A DNA stretch of 64,000 bases, taken from contig JAQFVV010006621.1 of NCBI GenBank assembly GCA_028023455.1, positions 497,452-561,451 of the forward strand, in the 5' to 3' direction. A model generated the notes under the pieces. It saw nothing but the letters and a program-made list of their open reading frames with translations. It was not told where the DNA came from and did no database searches. Of the stretch, positions 1-12,179 are shown piece after piece. Within the stretch, counting starts at the first letter, position 1; each line of letters opens with the position of its first letter. Both the position numbers and the translations under genes were made by a program. This DNA comes from Epiperipatus broadwayi. Lineage: Eukaryota > Onychophora > Udeonychophora > Euonychophora > Peripatidae.

Positions 1-1679
1 CATTATTCTGGCTATAAAGTGATCTTAAAATATAACTAACCATAGATGGAAAAAAAAGTCAATTTAATAACAAAATTCTTGTTACTGAGCAACAAGAATT
101 ATTAATTTTACATAAAAAGTAAACTTTTAATAAAATAGTTTTAATTAATCTGTTAACAAAATGTCTGTCTAGGAATTTTTGTTAATATATTAAATTTACA
201 GATCTAACGGAATGAGTTATCTTACAGCACTACATTTTTTTAAATCAACAAATGCTTAATTTAGGTAGCTTAAAATAAAAATAAAATGAAAAAATTAAAA
301 TTTAGTAAAAATGTCTATAATTTAAGGAAATATTTATCTAACTCTATAAATAAGCATTTTAAAAAAATATTTATATGCATTATTATGTTTATATTTCTAA
401 AAATTATTAGGTAGAGCATAAAAATTATTTATGGCTAAGGTAAAGGTCAATTTATGCTTTTGTATATATCTTTTAATTGGTTGATATATTATCTTAAAGT
501 TGCTTAATTACATCTTTAAAATGTAATGACGCTATTTGAACAAATAATTATTTAATAAAAATGAGTGTTTTATAATTTCGACATTTTTAAAAATTTGGAA
601 TTATTGCCCAAGATCAAACCCATAGATTTTCTCATTATTTCCTGTCCCATGGATAGTTGACCTTCCTGGGACTTATTTCATATAAAAGAACCTCTGGCAG
701 TGATTCCAGTATGCCTGACACATGCTATACTTATCCATTTTCTTCATATAAAGGACCTGCACATTGGTGACATCCATGGCATGCCTTATCCACATTTCTC
801 TAAGCACTGCCCAAGAAGGGGGTCTTAGACTTCGTTTTCATTCAGAAGCATGAACTTTTCCTGTTATTTCTTTGCAGCGATGCCAATACTACAAACTTCT
901 TCATATTATTATTTTTTTTTGCTTCATGATCCAGTTTTAATGCTCTAATATTAAAATTGCACTCTGCTCATAATATATGTAAATGCCCACTACTAGTAGT
1001 TTTATTAATTAATGTTATTTCAGTCTTATTATACAATCTCACCATCGTAATTTATTTGGGGAAAATCAAGTGTTCTGGCTTTTAAATGTTTTTTTTCAAT
1101 AAATATTTTGTCATAAAATTAAATGTAATTTTCAAATGTGTTTTACTTATATTCATGACCGTAATGGCGTGAAAATAGCTTATATTATATCTGTAATGAA
1201 TCTCAGAATGCTCCCCAAAATAATATGTTAGTTACCATTTATCAGACCGTAAATCAAAGCATTAATGGCAATATTATGTAATCTTTTTAAATAATTGCTT
1301 GGCATCTTAATAACGTACTCCCCAAAGATGGGTGTTAAATTATATATACTATTTAGTTAATAAAAGAGCATATGAGAAATAATGACGTGATATGTAATTA
1401 TCTACCATTTGGTAGACCGTTTGCTTATTCACGCACATACTAATGTATGCAATTAATTCATAAATATATGCAAATAATTTGTCACTATATTAAACTGTAT
1501 ATTTTTTATTAACTAACTTATTTGAATCGTTCAAATTTCTGTTTTTCCACTTCTACATGTACAACTACATATATGCAGATTTTAATTTAGTTAATAGATG
1601 TCTCATTGTCTTCTCCGGTCTGCTAGTGGGCCGAATTTAAAATAAATTCTCATGTGCCATCATTATATGTTATTTATTA
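1..1679. other. AT-rich non-coding stretch
   Basis: No open frame of believable composition is seen on either strand. Bases 600-880 are clearly richer in G+C than their surroundings and hold a loose internal duplication around the word ttcatataaa (near 678 and 744), but no protein similarity could be recognised there. A weak repeat of the words ctccccaaa and tagaccgt is seen around 1210-1250 and 1318-1420. Confidence 0.6.
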
Positions 1680-1817
1680 GATGTCTAATCTGGGGTTTAG
1701 AGAATAGGTTTGAATACAGGATGGTCTCTGACCTAAATCTCAGGCTTGACTGGGTTTGAAGTATGTTTCATTGAGTTCCAGCTCATGTTAGATTGATAAA
1801 CATGTTTTGCCCAGTAC
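1680..1817 (+). repeat. Dispersed repeat, copy 1 (inverted relative to the copy at 63710)
   Basis: This ~138-bp segment matches the reverse complement of 63710-63849 along its whole length. Shared words include ctgacctaaatctcaggctt, gactgggtttgaagta and agctcatgtta. It is the only G+C-richer part of its neighbourhood. The word gggtttgaa resembles a polymerase III B box, so it may be a SINE body, but this is only inference. No coding potential was seen. Confidence 0.65.
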
Positions 1818-4792
1818 AATAATATGTAATATGTTTTTTCAACTTTTATAATTATATAACTATTGTATTTTTTCAATCATCTGATATCTATAATTTAGAA
1901 ATTTCGTATAAAATTTTAGCAGGAATTCCTTTATTTCTTATGAATTTAAAAATCAATAATTTCATTATTTTCTATATGTTTTCCATTCTCACAGTTATAA
2001 TTGCCAATCTCAGTTCATTCTTTAAAATATTCAGGATTTTAACAGATGTTATTATAAGGATTATATATTTCTCTTTCAAACTATTCCTCACATTTCTTGG
2101 TGTCAATTTCTTTTTTAAATAGTAATAATATATTCGCAATTTTGAAATAACTTCCATTTTAATATATTACATTTTTGAAACTTTAATTATTTATTGTTAC
2201 TTTTCAAATATATTTTCTTATATCTTTATTATTATTTTTTTCTAACATTTTACAGAATTCCAAATATTTGATTATTTTAAAAGAATCACTTTATCTTTTT
2301 TATTCAGATATAATAGTACAGATAAAAATTTACTGTATAACTGTTGTTGCCCTTTTATAGCAGATACTTGTAACTGTTCTTAGTAGTTATCTTTTTGAAC
2401 TCGTTGAAGTCTGAGATATTATCAAAATATGTAATATTTTAAAAGGATTAAGAAGTTGTAAATTAAATTCATTGAAGTATTTCTGATGTTATAAATATAG
2501 TCTTCTTAATAGTTTTTGTCTCTTGGCTTTGCTTTATTTTTATTTTATATCTAACTTACTAATAATAACATATTAGATTAAATATATTAAATATGTTTAG
2601 TGTTTTAAAACATACATTTTATGATAATCAAAATATGATTCTACTCTATTGTATTTTTATCTGGATGCTTATATCTCTATTTTTGCTTTGGATTTTTGAT
2701 AACAAAAATATTAATAATATATATATATTTTTTTGCAAATTTCTGTTTTATTTTTAACTTTTCAAATTTTAATCATTTTATAATCCTTGCATTAAAATTA
2801 TCCTATGATAGTTTTAAAACATTGTTTGTTTAATCAAAAGCAATCTGTACATGAATAAAAAATATATATTTACTTTTCTATCAAAATAAAACTTGTTGGA
2901 ACATAAAACCTAAATTAATGTGAATTTGATACCTTCTATCAAATTAAATAACTAATTTTGCCATTATATTGGATATAGCATTAATTTTTACAATATTCTT
3001 TTCCAATTTTTATTCAGAATAAATCTCATTCCAGTTCCGCTTCCAATATGAATGTTTTCAAATAATAAAATACATGCTTATTTTTTTCGAGCAATTGTTT
3101 TTTAATTTTTTCTTATAATTTCACAAACTCCAACAATGTCCCATTTAATATTAAATAGAAAATGTGTTTTTGTATAATAATGATCTGAATTTGTAAATAG
3201 CTCAATAAAAGATTTTCATCTAATATAAATCTATATCTATAAATCAATATTTGTAGAATACATTGCCTTTAATCTCCAATTGTTTCCTTGGATGATGACT
3301 TTTCAACCGATTGTATTGCTTTATTGTAAATATAATAGAAAATAATTATTCACATGTTCATCTTGCTGTCAAGAAATCCATTTTTATATGTAAGTTAAAA
3401 CTATCATGTATCAAAGCATGTATATCATCAAGTGTTTTGCCTTTGAATTCACGAACAGCATCCTATAAACTTATTATGATTTGATGAAGAGAACATCATG
3501 TTCGTTTACCAAATCATTTATCATACAATAAAAATAGTTGCAATGATTAGAAACAATATAGTGAATATTAGATTTTTTTTCTATTCTATTATTGCAAATC
3601 TTCAAAGGGTGGGTGGGTATTTTTTAATTAATAGAATGCTAGTTTTTGGAGTAACTAGTATTATATCAAATATAATTAGCAAAACACTATGAGGAACTGT
3701 TATTCCATTTGTTAGAGAATGTACTTTAAAAAAAAAAAATTACAAAATAAAAAATAAAAACATAAAGTGAAACTCTTTTTTTAATATTTTAAATACTTAC
3801 TCAGAAAGAATTACATAAACCAAATTTGAAATATCAGTCAGCTAATGTAAAATATGATTACCAATAAACTTTTTAATACTTACTTTCTTCAGACTTTTAA
3901 CATATTTTATTCTACTAAAACCAAAGTGTAAATAAGTATTTTAAATAAATAAATCAAGAATATGAGCCAACAAAACATGTATCTGAGTTTTACTAATAAT
4001 TTTGATCTTTTATTATCATTTTAAAAAATATCTAGAAAAAATTAATATAAATAATCCAACAGTTAAGAGCTTTTTATATTTTTTGTCACATAAGTTAATT
4101 AAAAAAACCCTAATTGTTATTGAAAAAACAATTGGCTTTTTTAGTACAAAGTAAATAAAAACATTTATTGTAAAATATTTTATATCTATTATTAATTAGT
4201 ATTTAGCATTAATATTTTAATCAAAGATTTGCTTTTATTTCAATTTTAAATAATTGCTAAAATACTATTATGGTTGAAAGTAAAATCATATGTATTAAAT
4301 CAAGTTGTTTACATATACTTTTGTTAAGCTTTTTTTTTAAAAAAAATCAACTTTTATATTCAAAATAAAAAAAAAATCATATATTTTTTTTAAAAGGTAT
4401 TCTTAAAAAATAAATATTTTATAATTAAGATTTGTGTATTTCAGTTTTAAAAGATTGTTAAAATAAATACAAGGTTTTAAAAAAAATTATATATACCTTC
4501 CTCTCATGTGCATTACTAAAAACTTATTGAAGTGAATATGAATGTATTTTAATTTTGATATGAAAATATTTGAAATTTCATCTGCCCAGCTGCAATTGTA
4601 TTTAATCTATGTAAAATACTTTTATATCATGCATTGCAATTGATTTATTTTTAATGCACCAAATTTGACTAAATTTTATTGAAAATAAATGTACTAAAAT
4701 TCACTTTTAAATTTTATTCTAACTTGAAAAAAAATTTGAATGGAAACAAAACCACCTACCAATATATATATATATATGTAACCAAAATATCT
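1818..4792. other. AT-rich non-coding stretch
   Basis: Mostly A/T runs with short open frames (for example 1940-2122 and 3498-3692) whose predicted products are Ile/Phe/Leu/Asn rich, as expected by chance from AT-rich DNA. A minus-strand stretch near 3384-3468 reads as a normal-looking peptide of about 30 residues but ends in stops and is not recognised. Confidence 0.55.
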
Positions 4793-4858
4793 ATATCAAT
4801 GTACTTTGGTACATTATATATATATATATATATATAATGTACCAAAGTACATTGATAT
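4793..4858. repeat. (TA)n-centred palindrome
   Basis: Two 24-bp arms (4793-4816 and 4835-4858) are perfect reverse complements around a short (TA)n core. The arms contain gtactttggtac and its complement. The right arm overlaps the start of the 1.4-kb direct repeat, and the word gtaccaaagtac recurs at the start of the second copy. Such a sequence could extrude as a cruciform. Confidence 0.8.
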
Positions 4859-6233
4859 ATAATTAATTTATTATGAATCCCATGTTTTAAAAATATAAAA
4901 GTTTAAAATAAAGAGAATAAAATGTATTTAATAAAATAAACTGTAAATACTGTTTAAAATAATAAGCTGTTTAAAATAAAATATTTTTTGTTTAAAAGAA
5001 GAAAAAATCTTGTAATAAATAAATGATTTAATATTTTTTAAATGAATTTTTAATAAAATAATAAAGAGATTTCATTTTATCTTGTAATAAATAAATAAAT
5101 ATATATATATATGTGTGTATGCAATTTTTAATAAAAAGTAGACACAAGAAGCTGATTTTATTTCATGCGACGAAGAATGCTGCTGCTAAAAATGAAGTTT
5201 TCCATTGTTTAAAACAGTATAAATAGCTCAATTTTTGTTCATTCTTGGTTCTGACTTTCTCATTTTAATAAAATATTTTTGAAGTAATATTTCCAAAAAT
5301 GATGCATTGTTAAAAATCCAATGTATTTGCAGTTGACCGAAAAGCCGCTCTCTACGCATCTAAGATCTGCGATTCGGAAGGTAATCATGTTAAAATAGAC
5401 TACATGGACAGCAGAGTGTGGAGACATCAAACCAGCCACGGAAATATTAGGACACAGGATCTACAAAAGAATTTTACCAGTCGTCGATGAGTTAAGAGAT
5501 AATTCCATTATACTGTTTCTGTCGTATTTAAAAACCTTGGTAATTATTTAACTTTGATATCTAAACATTCCGATTTCCTTTAAAAATAAAGATAGACTTT
5601 ATTGAAAGAACTTTTGAACTTTTTGAATTAAACTTAAAAAAAAAAAAAAAAACTTTAAACTTCAAAAAATTAATATTTGCAATAATAAAATAAGTAAAAG
5701 CAGCTTCTATTAAATAATATTTTTGGCATGCATGTATGTGTGATTTGATTTTAAAACTTAAACTTAAAAAATAATAATAATAAAATATGATGTAACATGT
5801 ATAATTTATTTGCTCAAGTAATATAATATTAAAATACTTATTTTAATCTTTAAAAAAAGAAGTGTATGTGTGTTTCATTATAAGAGAAAACAATGCATTT
5901 ATTTTAAAATAAAGTAAAACATTTAAATTATTTTCTTAAAATATTTATGTTTATTTCTGATATGTGCGAGTAAGTATAAATATTTATTTTCTTAATAAAA
6001 GTAGGAAGAAAACATCCAATCATTAATAATAGTATTTTAGAAAAGATTCATCAAGTTAAATCTATAAATGTTTAGCATTCAGTATAATGTTGTTATTATT
6101 AGTTTTAAAGGAGCAAAGTAATATTTAGAATGGTTCGGGGGAAAATTATTTTAGTTTTAGAAAATAGTAGCAGTTTAGAACAGGCGGGCATTTAAGATAT
6201 ACTTTTGGTTTTATTTATTTTAGCAGGTAGGTT
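4834..6233 (+). repeat. 1.4-kb direct repeat, copy 1
   Basis: Matches 7256-8696 in the same orientation with scattered substitutions and small indels. The repeat starts at ataatgtaccaaagtac and ends at agcaggtaggtt. The interior is AT-rich except for 5331-5490, where a G+C-richer block is preceded by tatttgcag and contains cggaag followed by gtaatc, so it looks like a small exon between splice sites. The block is readable as a peptide (VDRKAALYASKICDSEGN) but is not recognised. The repeat could be a dispersed transposon of unknown class or a local segmental duplication. The ends are not TG...CA, which argues against an LTR. Confidence 0.8.
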
Positions 6234-7255
6234 TGGTGCGAAACTGTTTCTTTTTGGTGCATTTGATGTGGTGCGAAACTGGTTTATGTAGCATGTCAAT
6301 GTGGCCAGTGAATTAGACATTTCGAGTGGAAGAACCGATGGAAATTGTAGTTTGGAGGGGCACACGGCATTATAACATAGTTAGGACATTTATTAGGTGC
6401 AGAATGTGGCCCAGAAGTGGTTGTTTTAAGTGGAGGAACTGATAGTTGTAGTTTAGGAGGGGCATACGGCGCATTTAACATAGTTAGTTGGACATTTATT
6501 AGGCGCAGTAATGTGGCCCAAAATTTAGTTGTTTAAGTGATAGGACCATAGTTGAATGGTCGTTTGCACATTAACGTAGGACCAATGCAAGGGATAATTG
6601 GATGTTGATATAGAGATATAAAGGAGCCTGAAAATAGTCATAGCAAATGATAAGATTACTATAAAATATAGTTGGGAATTCATTTGGTGAATCAGTGTGG
6701 CTTGAAATTAGATGTTTAAATAGAGTAAACCACTAGAATTGTTGTTAGTTGTTTAAATGGAGGGTCAAAGTTGACCATTGTTATAGATTAATAGGGAATA
6801 TTTGCTGAAGAGAAGTGTCATAAAGGTATTGGTGGTACTTGTTTTTTTTCCCCGAACAGGCTAGCTTTGATGTATGATAAAAAGTTGATTTTCATGGACA
6901 TTAGAAAGTAGAAACGTGGTTTTTTTTTTTAAAGATAAAAAAATAACATGCACTCTGCATAGAGTTAGAACTAAGAGGGTAGAGGTTGACTGTATATATG
7001 TTTGGAAATTTAAAATGTTTGGGTTTTTTTGGGGGGGGTGGTTAAAGTAATGCTAAATATATTGGATAAAAAAAAGAGCCACCTGATCAGTTATAGAATA
7101 GAATTATAATGGAATGGGGGTTATAGTAAATAAATAAGAATACATGTATACCATTAAACAAAGGTTAAGTAAATAAAATTAGATTGTTGATAAGTTTAAA
7201 TTCTAAAAAAACTAAAATGATCAGAATGATATTTTAGTTTAGAGGAGGGTCAGAG
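6234..7255. repeat. Spacer between direct repeats with ~110-bp tandem repeats
   Basis: Bases ~6290-6560 hold about two and a half units of ~105-115 bp, each containing versions of gtggccca, ggagg(aac/gg), ttgtagttt.ggaggggca and ggacatttattagg.gcag. A more diverged unit may continue to ~6790. The plus strand is G-rich, with runs such as ggggggg near 7031. No protein was recognised; the 61-codon minus-strand frame at 6296-6481 is only a by-product of the repeat. Confidence 0.6.
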
Positions 7256-8696
7256 ATAATGTACCAAAGTACATTGATATGTAATTAATTTATTACGAAT
7301 CCCATGTTTTAAAAATATAAAAGTTTAAAATAAAGAGAATAAAATGTAAAAACTAAAGAGCAGGGGGGAGGGGGATTTTGTATTTAATAAAATAAACTGT
7401 AAATGCTTTTTAAAATAATAAGCTGTTTAAAATAAAAAAGCTATATAAAATAAAAGATTTTTGTTTAAAAGAAAAAATCTTGTAATAAATAAATGATTTA
7501 ATATTTTTTAAATGAATTTTTAATAAAATAATAAAGAGATTTTATTTTATCTTAATAAATAAATAAATATATGTGCGTGTGTGTATGCAATTTTTAATAA
7601 AAAGTAGATGCCAGAAGCTGATTTTATTTCATGCGACGAAGAACGCTGCTGCTAAAAATAAAGTTTTCCATTGTTTAAAACAGTATAAAGAGCTCAATTT
7701 TTGTTCATTCTTGGTTCTAACTTTCTCATTTTAATAAAATATTTTTGAAGTAATATTTTCAAAAATGATGCATTATTAAAAATCCAACGTATTTGCAGTT
7801 GACCGAAAAGCTGCTCTCTACACATCTAAGATCTGCGATTAGTTCAGAAGGTAATCATGTTAAAATAGACTACATTGACAGCAAAGTGCAGGGACAGCAA
7901 ACCAGCCACAGAAATATTAGGACACAGGATCTACGAAAGAATTTTACCAGTCGTCCATGAGTTAAAAGATAATTCCATTATACTGTTTCTGTCATATTTA
8001 AAAACCTAGGTAATTATTAGACTTTGATATCTAAACATTCCAATTTCCTTTAAAAATAAAGATAGACTTTACTCAAAGAACTTTTGAACTTTTTGAATTA
8101 AACTTAAAAAAAAAAAAAACTTTAAACTTCAAAAATTAATATTTGTAATAATAAAATAAGTAAAAGCAGCTTCTATTAAATAATATTTTTGGCATGCACG
8201 TATGTGTGATTTGATTTTTAAACTTAAACTTAAAAAATAATAATAATAAAATATGATGTAACGTATATAATTTATTTGCTCAAGTAATATATTAAAATGC
8301 TTATTTTAATCTTTAAAAAAAGAAGTGTATGTGTGTTTCATTATAAGATAAAACGATGCATTTATTTTTAAAAAAGGTAAAATATTTAAATTATTTTCTT
8401 AAAACATTTATGTTTATTTCTGATATGTGCGGGTAAGTATAAATATTTATTTTCTTAATAAGAGTAGGAAAAAAAAATCCAATCATTAATAATAGTATTT
8501 TAGAAAAGATTCACCAAGTTAAATCTATAAATGTTTAGCATTCAGTATGTTGTTATTATTAGTTTTAAAGGAGTGAAGTAATATTTAGAATGGTTCGGGG
8601 GGGGGGAATTATTTTAGTTTTAGAAAATAGTAGCAGTTTAGAACAGGTGGGCATTTAAGATATACTTTTGGTTTTGTTTATTTTAGCAGGTAGGTT
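7256..8696 (+). repeat. 1.4-kb direct repeat, copy 2
   Basis: Second copy of 4834-6233. It carries an extra G-rich insertion around 7348-7384 and a 4-bp length difference inside the exon-like block (7797-7850), which changes the reading frame relative to copy 1. It ends directly against a (TA)n tract. Confidence 0.8.

Positions 8697-8747
<51 letters not shown>
8697..8747. repeat. (TA)n microsatellite
   Basis: About 24 uninterrupted TA units directly abutting the end of the second 1.4-kb repeat. Confidence 0.95.
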
Positions 8748-8749
<2 letters not shown>

Positions 8750-9060
8750 AACCAGACAAGATCATCCAACCTCTTTACATCGGTTGTAAATATTTTCTGA
8801 TGAGCATATTGCAGGAAGGAACTATTGATTGGCATTCCTCAATGCAGATGTTACCCCACCTACAACAATATTTCCTGCTCATCAGAAGATGTAGCATCAT
8901 AGAGACTTGAAACATCTAGAAATTTATGTTTGGTTTCCCAAATGGCACCATGAGAGTTTCTTACTTACCATTGTCTGGTTATGCTGAACATAGCTCAGGA
9001 TGCATGACATTCTTGTGAACCAGTGCATAAATGGATGAATGATGTAAATGAAATTGACAA
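8748..9060. other. G+C-richer island, possible Penelope-like terminus
   Basis: No frame is open. The words ttttctgatgagcatatt (near 8794) and cctgctcatcagaagatg (near 8874) are partly inverted relative to one another, and are followed by gacttgaaacatct. The pattern of a TGATGA-type word followed by a GAAAC-type word is seen in terminal regions of Penelope-like elements, but the assignment here rests on impression only. Confidence 0.25.
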
Positions 9061-9278
9061 AAGGTATTGTTTATTTTGAAACAATAATTTTATTTAATAG
9101 CAATATGACTTATAAAGCTCTTAAAGAAGAAGAAAGAAAATTTTGCTGACAGTCTCTATACTGGATGTTTTTCTGATTGTTCCTGAGTGGGAATTGTCCT
9201 TCTAGGTTTGAAACTCCCTCATTTCCATAGATATGTATCCATGTGTATAGAAGTAATTAATTTATTTAGGTATCTTGA
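9061..9278. other. Non-coding stretch
   Basis: Nothing recognisable. AT-rich with a short purine-rich patch near 9125-9140. Confidence 0.5.
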
Positions 9279-9545
9279 AGTATTTATTCTATCCAAGTAT
9301 CTTGAAGTACTTATTTTAATCCAGGTATCAAGAAATATATGTTTTAATCCAGGAATTCCATTATTTATTTTTATTTTACATACCATACAAGTGTGGGCTT
9401 GAACCACTTATTTATCATATCCATATAGTTTGAAGTCATTATTTGGAAGAGATTTATTACTACTTTTATATATCCAGGTGAGTTTGAACCACTTATTCAT
9501 CATATCAATACAGTTTGAAGTTATTATTTGGAAGAACATTATATT
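9279..9545 (+). repeat. Short tandem duplications (~30 bp and ~87 bp units)
   Basis: Around 9262-9350 the word tatcttgaagta.ttatt recurs at about 30-bp spacing. From 9397 to 9535 a unit beginning tgaaccacttatt and ending gaagt.attatttggaaga occurs twice about 87 bp apart. The frames at 9187-9402 on both strands come from these repeats and are not genes. Confidence 0.65.
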
Positions 9546-11743
9546 ATTATTTCTTAATTCACATATATAAACATTTCCTTAATTTATGTATGTGTGGTTT
9601 CAGAGGCAAGTCATTCTATCAAAGTTTTTTTTATAAAATAATAACCGTTATTCAGAATAAATATTTTTTTTATTATTTGGAAGCATTTTAATAATCAACC
9701 AATCCAGAAAATGACATTTTATTAAATCATAAATTATCTTAATAAACACATCTTACAAAATATTTTTATTTCATCTATTACTCCACTGCATTTCATTTTT
9801 AAATATATTTTTCTTTTGTATTACTTACAATCAATCAATTTAAAAGTAACATTTCATTATATTATATTTTAACTTAAGAAATACAATTTACAAAATATGT
9901 TTATGTATTATAAAAGGCTATAACAATGTACAGTTTTCCTACCTGAACCTACATCAGCTGGCAGTTCACTATAAATTTTCCAGTCAGTAAGGGGTGTTCT
10001 GATAACTTAACAAGTCGATAGTCAGTGCACAAGCCTTGATTTTACTTTACTTCATAACTGAACTGAAGGCAGAGAAAAGAAAAAGCTATTTTTGATTACC
10101 AAGACATTTGAAGATATATTTTAACCACTTGTTTATTGATTTAATATTTTTTTAGTTACAGGTTCCTTCTTTTTATTATTCACAGTGCTCCAAGCTTTGT
10201 TGAGCTAGTAGTCATATAATATGAGTTTCACTAATAACAGTCTTGATGCCTTCTAACCATATGTCTGTTAGAAAAATGTCTTAAGCAATCTCTACTCTCC
10301 TATTTATCTCTTTATGCTCTTCTTATCTCTCAGTTTTGAAATTAATCTAACACCAATCTTCTCAGAGGTCCATGTGTTTATTTTCTTTTTTCATTGGCTA
10401 TATATTTTTGGTGGGAACAGATTTTAATGACTGTTATCTGATGTTTTTGAAAAACATTATTGATTTTTATGCCCATGGCAATCTTTTTTTATTAATTGTT
10501 AATTACAGCCTTCTTTTTGATAATCTGTAAACATTCAACTTTTGCAAAATACTACATTTTAACAGTACTTTTAATATTTTAAAATATTAATTTTTAAATA
10601 GCTGTCATCTTTTTATTTCTTTATGTTTTAATTTTTATTTTTGAAAACTGTCAGCTTTTTTTTATTTTATGTCGACAGTTTAAAATTGGGGTGGTGAGGA
10701 CTTCAAATTATATATGCGAAATAACCTGTCTGTTTCAATATATATGCATTACTGGAATCTTACTGAATTAATATCAACTTACTTTAAATTTGATATCACA
10801 TTTTTTGAAATTTTATCTGCCCATTGTTCTGAATTTAAAAGACTAAATAACTTACCTAAAATATTTTAGATTTATATTACATTGTCAATGAGTTATATCA
10901 AATATAACAAACTTGAACAAATTCTATTGTACATAAATATATTAAACCTTGATTTTAGAATTTTATTTTAACTTAAATAAAAGACTTTAATTGAAACTTA
11001 CTAACAAACAATTAAACAAAGATTCTAACTTAAATAAAAGCAATTGTTAAATCTATTTGCTGCTTTTACTTTTATTTTTGATTAAATTTCAAATTTAGTG
11101 TAAATTGTTTTTCAATGTTTCACAAATATGAACATAACAATCTGATTATATATCAAGTGCACAGGAAGTCAGTAATTAGATTTGTAAACAACTTTGTAAT
11201 AGTATATAAAATATTAATCCAAAATAATTTGTAAAATTCCAAATAAATTATAAATATAAAAACTTTATCTTTTATAAAATTTTATAAGTAGTATTATGCT
11301 GCTGGTGATGATGATAAATGGTAAATTTTTATTATGAATGATGATAAAAGATTTATTTGTATATAAATTTATAATTATCTGCATAATTGCCCCAAATCTG
11401 ATGATAAATATTTTATTAAATTCTATTTTATATTTAAACTTATTGCTTGGATCTACTCTTAAATTTGAACATTAATAGTTTTGTTAGACAATATTCTTAT
11501 TAGATTTGCTATGATTATATCATTTCATCATTTTTATAGTGACTATTTTTTTGTTTGTTTTTAAATTTACTAAATAGTATATTTTTAGCAATCTGTAATT
11601 GGTCTATATTGTTGAAGAATTGGTAAATAAAATAAATAAATGAATTGAATTACTTTTTTTGTATTAAAAATTTTAGAAATCTAAAAACTTTATAAAAATT
11701 TTGATATAAAACAATATAAAATTAATTTTAATAAAATTCATTG
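9546..11743. other. AT-rich non-coding stretch
   Basis: No coding sequence, RNA gene or repeat of note seen on either strand. Composition is homopolymer-rich with occasional short normal-composition patches (for example 9940-10070). Confidence 0.55.
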
Positions 11744-12152
11744 TATAGGGTATTTTGAGCTCAGAATTTTACATGACCCTCAACTTTCCACACTATCTCA
11801 TACCTCTGATATACATGACCACATATATGTCTAAATGTCTGCAGCAGTGTGAGCCATGAGTATTCCATCATCAGAATTTCAGTAGGATAGATAGATGAAG
11901 AGTTGGAGAGTGGAGAGGATTGAAGCCTGTCCATTAAAGTATGAAGGTTGGCTATCTTAATATAAATCTGAGCACTTATTGTATAGATGTGTACATATGA
12001 TAATCTGTACCAACTGATGAGTGCTGGTTTAGCATGAAATACATATATTGGTGATTATTTATAGACATATATGTGGTCTAGTATTATCAGAGATATGAGA
12101 TAGAATGAAGAGTTGAGCATCATGTGAAATTCTGAGCTCAAAATACCCTATA
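11744..12152. mobile_element. Foldback MITE with ~95-bp terminal inverted repeats
   Basis: The first ~95 bp and the last ~95 bp are imperfect reverse complements. Both ends share tatagggtattttgagctca, and the arms also share atctcat, gaccacatatatgtct and the run of ctca/tgag words. There is no coding capacity, so this is a non-autonomous element. Termini abut TA, compatible with a TA target duplication as made by Tc1/mariner-type transposases, but the transposase family is not shown. A truncated second copy lies at 21137-21378 and a more diverged copy at 59461-59590. Confidence 0.8.
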
Positions 12153-12179
12153 TATTACATTGTTTATATATATATATAT

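Noticed and set aside
4834-8696. 1.4-kb direct repeats as LTRs of a retrotransposon
   Set aside because: No TG...CA ends, no primer binding site or polypurine tract, and no Gag or Pol in the 1-kb spacer.
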